From: Dryocosmus kuriphilus
Taxonomy: Eukaryota; Arthropoda; Insecta; Hymenoptera; Cynipidae
Length of the DNA: 64,000 nt
NCBI GenBank assembly: GCA_038277395.1
Contig: CM076196.1
Coordinates: forward strand, 26,667,260-26,731,259
Direction: 5' to 3'
Below, one piece after another: positions 58,381 through 64,000 of this stretch. Positions within the stretch are counted from its first letter, which is position 1; each line of letters begins with the position of its first letter. Both the position numbers and the translations under genes were made by a program. The notes under the pieces are model-generated. The model made no database searches. It saw only the letters and a program-made list of their open reading frames with translations, and was not told the DNA's origin.

Positions 58381-58470
58381 GTTTGCACGACGTCGGTAAA
58401 AGGCCCCATAATCCCAATTTTTTATGGGACTTTATATAGGGCATTTACGGACTTTTTGCGGATAAAATAT
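58381..58470 (+). repeat. Diverged second copy of the companion-gene 5' region
   Basis: GCACGACGTCGGTAAAAGG ... TTTTTTATGGG ... ATTTACGGACTTTTTGCGGA resembles the reverse complement of 55805-55895 (GCACGCGTCGATAAAAGAG ... TTTTTTTAGGG ... TTTACATGCTTTTTGCGGA). Similarity ends at GGATAAAA, just after the companion start codon position, and the ATG itself is not conserved. Confidence 0.65.
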
Positions 58471-58785
58471 CGTATGCGGTGGCAGAACCAGCGATTATTT
58501 AAGAAAAAAAAGGGAAAAATGAAAATTTTTTTGGCTAAAGTTAGAGCCCTAAATGAGCCCTAAATTATGGTAACAGAGACAACTTAGAAACTGCATTGAT
58601 TCTGGTAGTAGTGGTTCTGCTAGCTTAACGTCAAGCTGACAGAACCAGCGTTTTTTGAATGAAAATAAGGAGCCCTAAATTCGGGAATGTGGCATTAAAT
58701 TAGCCCTAAATGAGCCCTTAATTTTGCTCTATGAGTGATTGTGATATTAAAAAATGGTTCTGCCAGCTTGACCCACCTTTAATAT
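58471..58785. repeat. Repeated and palindromic GGTTCTGCNAGCTT motif family
   Basis: CAGAACCAGCG occurs at about 58483 and 58639. The inverse TGGTTCTGC occurs at about 58612 and 58754. The middle pair forms a palindrome (GGTTCTGCTAGCTT / AAGCTGACAGAACC). Between them, AGCCCTAAATGAGCCCTAAA words recur twice, so about 170 bases are tandemly duplicated. Confidence 0.75.
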
Positions 58786-59575
58786 TATACAATTATAAAC
58801 ATTTTCATTTAAATAAATACATAAACCTGATTGAAATAAAAAGTACTTTAAACGTTGATTTAAATTTAGTTGGTTCAATTTGACGAGAAACAAAACTGGT
58901 TACTAAACTTTATCTCAATCAAAAAACTAAGTTTAAAATAAAGAAACCATGGAAAAAAACAATAAATTATAAAAGCAATTTGTGAAATACGATAAATACA
59001 CGTGAAGATTCTTAAAATTTATTGACATAACCTAAATATTTCTTCCATTTAAAAAAGCTACTTCACATGGAAAGTACAAAAGTTTAAGTAATGTAAGCAA
59101 GAAATTATAAAAAAACGCTGAGTAAAAATTTACAGGTAGACCATGTTTTTAACAATTTATTGTCACTTACCTTAAAAACTAAAACACGTAATACTTGTTC
59201 TTACATTGCAACGATTGCAATTTAACCATTAACCTTCAATATGAAGATCTTGATATTTCCCGCAATATTCCCACACACACGTTTACAACCAATCATAATT
59301 ACTCTTTACTAAAATAACCATTCTCAGTTCTAAAACGTTCCCGCGAATATATATCATCCAATAATAAGAGGAATAAAAATTCATTGCGCCCGCGCATATT
59401 AATTGTGGCGCGTATTTTTGAATTTCTTGAAAGTCAAACTATGTGATAATTCTTATAGAGAAGAAGAATCTAAACTTTGTAAAATAAAGGGAAAAATGGT
59501 AAAATTGGGTTAAAATTCTGGATTTTAGGGTTTTAAGGGGATTTTACAGATTTAAGGGGGAAAAAAGGGGACGGA

Positions 59576-59593
59576 GTAGCATCCCTGTAATTA
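59576..59593 (+). repeat. Right end of the recombinase element: 12-bp inverted repeat plus TAATTA
   Basis: GTAGCATCCCTG (59576-59587) then TAATTA (59588-59593), the exact inverse of 51001-51018. Confidence 0.75.
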
Positions 59594-61080
59594 CTGATAG
59601 CAGAAAAGATTTCGTGCTCTTTATCGATTTCATTATATGGACATAGAGAGAGTAAAAACTCTTCAGATCTTTGATATTCTTTTTTCTTGCTAGAGAAGCA
59701 CTGGATATGAGCTTTGAGTTAAACTTTTTAGGGGTGGTCAGCAGAGGTTTGGCTAACGCGGCAAAAAAGTTCCAATATGTATATGCAAAAGAGGCTGAAA
59801 GTTTTGCTATGCGGCAGTCAAACTTCTGGGTAATCTAGTCTAAAATCCGAGTGCATCACTCGATCCATAACTTTCAATACTTTTAATTTTCAACATTTCT
59901 GTTTCACTAATGGAATTATCTTTCAGATATACGAAGAAATGATGCGTAGAGGCCAAAAAGAGAATGGCATCTTGTAACTTAAATACAGAGCAAAGAGTAC
60001 CATTTATAAATGAATGAATTTAACTTTGTGCTATGCCAAATAGTAAATTTTACCACTATGATGGCTTTTGTAATTCTGTTTTGTCACAAAATATTGTAGA
60101 AATTATTCATCCGAGAAAAACTATACATGGAATTCATATGCGAATTCCAGAGCATCAGAGTGTCACCGATAATGCGAAAAATATTTCTCCATAAAAAGGT
60201 CTTGAAGCGTTAAGAAGCCAAGATGCGGTATTAGGAAGGTATCAGCTCCAACCGTCTGAAAACATTTCACGAATCCAATCATGCATAACGCAAAATTCGA
60301 GAGCGATATTAAATCTACGGCATTAAATCTGCCATCCCTGGATCGCCTAGCACATGAATTTTACAAAAATGCACCCATTATGTTTTTTGAAAAAATTTAG
60401 AGATATACACGATAGCGAAAAGTTTCAAAGAATTAATACTGTTCCCACTAGCAATGTGCCGTTTCAGAAACTTATACTTTCTGAAACTTTCGGTGGAAAG
60501 TTTCAATGAAAAGTTTCAATGCCAGTGAAATTTATGAAACTTTAGAGTTTCTAGCTACATTTATGATAATTATAGATTGGAAAATGCCTCATTTACATTC
60601 GAAATAAGCCTTTCCATATTATAAACTACATCTTCCTTTCTAAAAACTGTCAAACCTACTCAAATATTAAATAAACTGAGTCAGACCTAACATAACCTAA
60701 CATAAATACGCGGCAAAGTTTGAAAGTTTGTTCATGGTTTATAATAACTTAATTAAAACACTTTTAATCAAATTTGTTCATGAAACTTATTTATATTTTA
60801 CACTTCATGTAACTTTTTTTCTGTTTACCATATCTTGTAATTAAAGCTGTTTATCTTTGTTTAAAACCAGAAATTGCAATAATTAATTTAATATTGATAT
60901 CATGAGTCCAGACAATCTCTAAGCAATTTTCTAGCGATAAATAAATTATTTGTTTATGCAAATAAAATAATTTCTAAGTAATATTCGAGAAGCAATAAAT
61001 AATTTTTTAATTTCACTGCACCTGAAGAAGCATTTACAATTATTTTAATAATTTTAATCGAGAAAATTAGCGTTCGCTAT
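59594..61080. other. Gene-free flank right of the recombinase element
   Basis: No family motif is seen. 60465-60550 has several GAAACTTT/AAAGTTTC words in both orientations. Confidence 0.4.
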
Positions 61081-64000
61081 TTTAAATGATTTTCAAGAGT
61101 TTAAAGAGATCTTAAAAACATTTCAAAGCGTTTTCAGAGATTTTAAAAGATTTTTTTTTTAATTTCAAAGGATTTCAAGCGATTTCAAGCATTTTTAAGG
61201 AGTTCTAGGGGATTTATAAAAAAAATTTTTGATTGAAAGTATTTCAAAAGATTTAAAACAATTTTTAAGAATGTTACAAAATTTAAAGAATATAAATGTA
61301 AATAGGTATTTAAAAATCTATTAACATACTTGTAATTAACCTTGCAATTCTTCAAATTCATTCGAAATGACATGGAATGTCTTGAAAAAACTGGATTTTT
61401 TTTAAATTCTTTAAAAACCATTGAAGTTCCTTAAAATCATTATAAATCCTTTTAAATATTTACAATTTCTTTACACCCCTCTAAAATCCCTCGAAACTCC
61501 TTTAAATCGCTTTAGATCGATTGAAATCCTTTCAAACTTTTAAAAATGGTCTGAGATCTATCATTGAAATATTTTAAAAATCACTTTAAGTTCTTTAAAA
61601 TCATTAAAAAATTCCTTGAATTTCCTTGCAATATTTCGTAATGCTTCAGGATCTCTAAAAGATTCCAAAAATCATATGAAATCTCTTAAAATTCTTTAAA
61701 GTTTCTTTGAAATCCCTTAAAATTCTTTAAATTCATTCAAAATTACCTAAATCTCTTAAAAAATCCTCAAACTCATTTAAAACTTAGAAAATTTTCAAAA
61801 ATCATTAGAAATATTTAAAAATAGTTTAAAGTTTTTGAAAATGCTTTATTATCCTCTGAAACTCCTAGAAATCATATTTTTAAAATTCCTTTAAATTCTT
61901 TTAAATCTCTTGAAATACTTTAAAATATTACAAAATCCTTTAAAATCTCTTGAAATTCCTTAAACTCTTTCTAAGTCGCTTAAAATCCATTGAAACTTTT
62001 TAAAATATTAAAAATATTTTTAACATCACTCGAAATTCTTTAAAATTTTTCAAAGTTCTTGGAAATACCTTAAAATCACTATAAATTGTTCGAAATGTCT
62101 TCGAATGTTTAAAAAATTATTCGAAATTTAATAAAATATTATTAAATATTTTAAAAATCACTTCAACATTTTTAAAATGTTTTAAAATCACTCAAATTTA
62201 TTTAAAATACTTTGATATACCTTAAAACCTCTTAAGAAATCAAAAAGTCACTGAAAATCTGCTGAAAATTAGTAAAAATATTTTTAAATCTATTGAGATA
62301 TTTTGAGATCTGCTTAAAATCGCTTCATATTCTTTAAAATTCAAAAACAACTTTTAAATACATTACAATATTTCCAAATCCCTTAAGAAATTTTAAAATA
62401 TTCGTTAAAAAAATTTTGAAAAACCATTATTACTTTTAAATCTTTTTAAATTTCCTCGAAATTCTTCAAGATCATTTTAATTCCTTAAAATATTACACGA
62501 TCCATTAAAATCTCTTGAAATTCCTTAAACTCTTTCTAAGTCGCTTAAAATCCATTGAAACTTTTTAAAATATTAAAAATATTTTTAACATCACTCGAAA
62601 TTCTTTAAAATTTTTCAAAGTTCTTGGAAATACCTTAAAATCACTATAAATTGTTCGAAATGTCTTCGAATGTTTAAAAATTATTCGAAATTTAATAAAA
62701 TATTATTAAATATTTTAAAAATCACTTCAACATCTTTAAAATGTTTTAAAATCACTCAAATTTATTTAAAATACTTTTATATACCTTAAAATCTCTTAAG
62801 AAATCAAAAAGTCACTGAAAATCTTCTAAAAATTAGTAAAAATATTTTTAAATCTATTAAGATATTTTGAGATCTGCTTAAAATCGCTTTATATTCCTTA
62901 AAATTCAAAAACAACTTTTAAATACTTTACAATATTTCCAAATCGCTTAAGAAATTTAAAAATATTCGAAAAAAAAATTCTGAAAAACCATTATTACTTT
63001 TAAATCTTTTTAAATTTCCTCGAAATTCTTCAAGATCATTTTAATTCCTTAAAATATTACACGATCCTTTAAAATCTCTTGAAAAATTTTAAAATCATTT
63101 GAAGTCGCTTAAAATCCTTCCAAAGTTTTAAAAATATTTTAAAGTGTTTTTTGTATTTCGAAATTTTGTAAAAATCATTCCAAATTCTTTTAAATACTTT
63201 AAAATGTTTTTAAATTACTTAAAATCGTTCTAAATTACTTTAAATCCTTTTAAATTTTTAATATCGTTTAAAATCCTTTGAAATTTTTTTAAAAATCATT
63301 TCTTAAAATCTTTCCAAATTGATTAAAATATTTGAAAATGATTAAAAAAATTTGAATTTTTTTTTTTTAAAGTGCAAGATTGTTTAAGATCCTTCAGAAT
63401 TCTTCGAAAATCCTTTAAAATCCTTCGAAATTTCTTCTAATCACTTGAAATTGTCGGAAATTTCATAAAATCATTTGAAGTCGCTTGAAATCTTTCGAAA
63501 TTTATTGAAATATTTTTAAATGCATTGAAATATTTTAAAATGCATTGAAATATTTCGAAAATTTTTTCAAATCACTCTAAATTATATAAAACCTTTTGAA
63601 ATTTTTTTAAAATACTTGAAGTTGTTTGAAATCCTTTTAAGTTTTTAACAATGATTCGAAATTTAATAAAAATACTATTAAATATTTTAAAAATCACTTA
63701 AACATCTTTCAAATGTTTTAAAATCACTTAAATTAATTTAAAATACTTGATATACCTTAAAATCTCTTAAGAAATCAAAAAGTCACTGAAAATCTTCTAA
63801 AAATTAGTAAAAATATTTTTAAATCTATTGAAATATTTTAAAAATCACTTTAAGTTCTTTAAAATCATTAAAAATTCCTTGAATTTCCTTGGAATATTTC
63901 GTAATGCTTCAGAATCTCTAAAAGATTCCCAAAAATCATCTGAAATCTCTTAAAATTCTTTAAAGTTTCTTTGAAATCCCTTAAAATTCTTTAAATTCAT
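61081..64000. repeat. Short-word satellite, TTAAAATC/GAAATC type, with large internal duplications
   Basis: Words such as CTTTAAAATC and CTTGAAATTC run to the window end. A block near 61951-62340 recurs near 62519-62900 (about 567 bases apart) with few changes. The block starting near 61564 (ACTTTAAGTTCTTTAAAATC) recurs near 63830, about 2265 bases away. The array continues beyond the window. Confidence 0.88.

Larger units (their letters stand above)
51007..59587. mobile_element. Tyrosine-recombinase element with inverted ends, carrying a nested Transib
   Basis: 8581 bp, or 4511 bp without the Transib and its duplicated CGCCT. It holds a divergent gene pair: a spliced tyrosine recombinase (plus) and a coiled-coil protein (minus, ending 300 bp from the left end). 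The right side contains a GC hairpin cluster, a second copy of the coiled-coil 5' region and a palindromic motif family. Cryptons are the eukaryotic DNA transposons that use tyrosine recombinases, but they are not known for inverted repeats. The outer boundary is inferred from the perfect 18-base inverted match only. Confidence 0.65.

Noticed and set aside
51007..59587. Polinton/Maverick because of a 6-bp flanking repeat
   Set aside because: No polymerase B, retroviral-type integrase, ATPase or capsid gene is present, and the element is far too short.

Overview
The window looks like insect nuclear DNA, most likely from a repeat-rich hymenopteran. The evidence is one spliced host gene (Axin, minus strand) whose exons are separated by kilobases of AT-rich repeats, introns with canonical GT-AG borders, and several animal transposon classes (Penelope-like, Transib, hAT-like, tyrosine-recombinase, LINE). 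The order-level assignment is inference from the LINE ORF1 type and general texture; no rRNA or mitochondrial marker is present.

Layout. 1-1019: remains of a LINE. 1062-18885: seven Axin exons, read right to left, whose splice phases all agree and which give about 784 codons. They cover the tankyrase motif, RGS domain, GSK3 site, beta-catenin site and most of DIX; the last exon(s) lie beyond base 1. The introns hold a third Penelope family (1790-2650), degenerate AT-rich repeats, an inverted and tandem array with hammerhead cores (4573-8140) and a head-to-head Penelope pair with clear hammerhead ribozymes (12601-16735). 19250-23640: tandem arrays of about 520 bp and 327 bp. 25548-27378: decayed hAT-like transposase. 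27395-35600: a nest in which a Penelope complex (27865-35340, 12-bp target duplication) sits inside another Penelope terminal repeat and is itself split by a 1.24-kb element with 6-bp duplications. 37566-38290: a 27-bp dyad-repeat array beside an N-terminal fragment of a tyrosine recombinase. 38330-47413: satellites built from GAAATC and GAAGTC words, including a 529-bp higher-order repeat and a tRNA-like insertion.

The most interesting region is 51001-59593. A 350-codon, three-exon, apparently intact tyrosine recombinase gene is divergently paired with a small coiled-coil protein gene. The pair lies inside an 8.6-kb unit bounded by a perfect 12-bp inverted repeat and by TAATTA on both outer sides. 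If the ends were joined, they would form a palindromic arm-core-arm site like those used by tyrosine recombinases. A Transib element (RAG1-related family, CACAGTG ends, 5-bp CGCCT duplication, 668-bp inverted repeats, broken transposase) has inserted into the coiled-coil gene; across the insertion the reading frame is exactly continuous.

48000-51000 and 59600-64000 hold short-word repeats, one MITE-like element and no recognisable genes.
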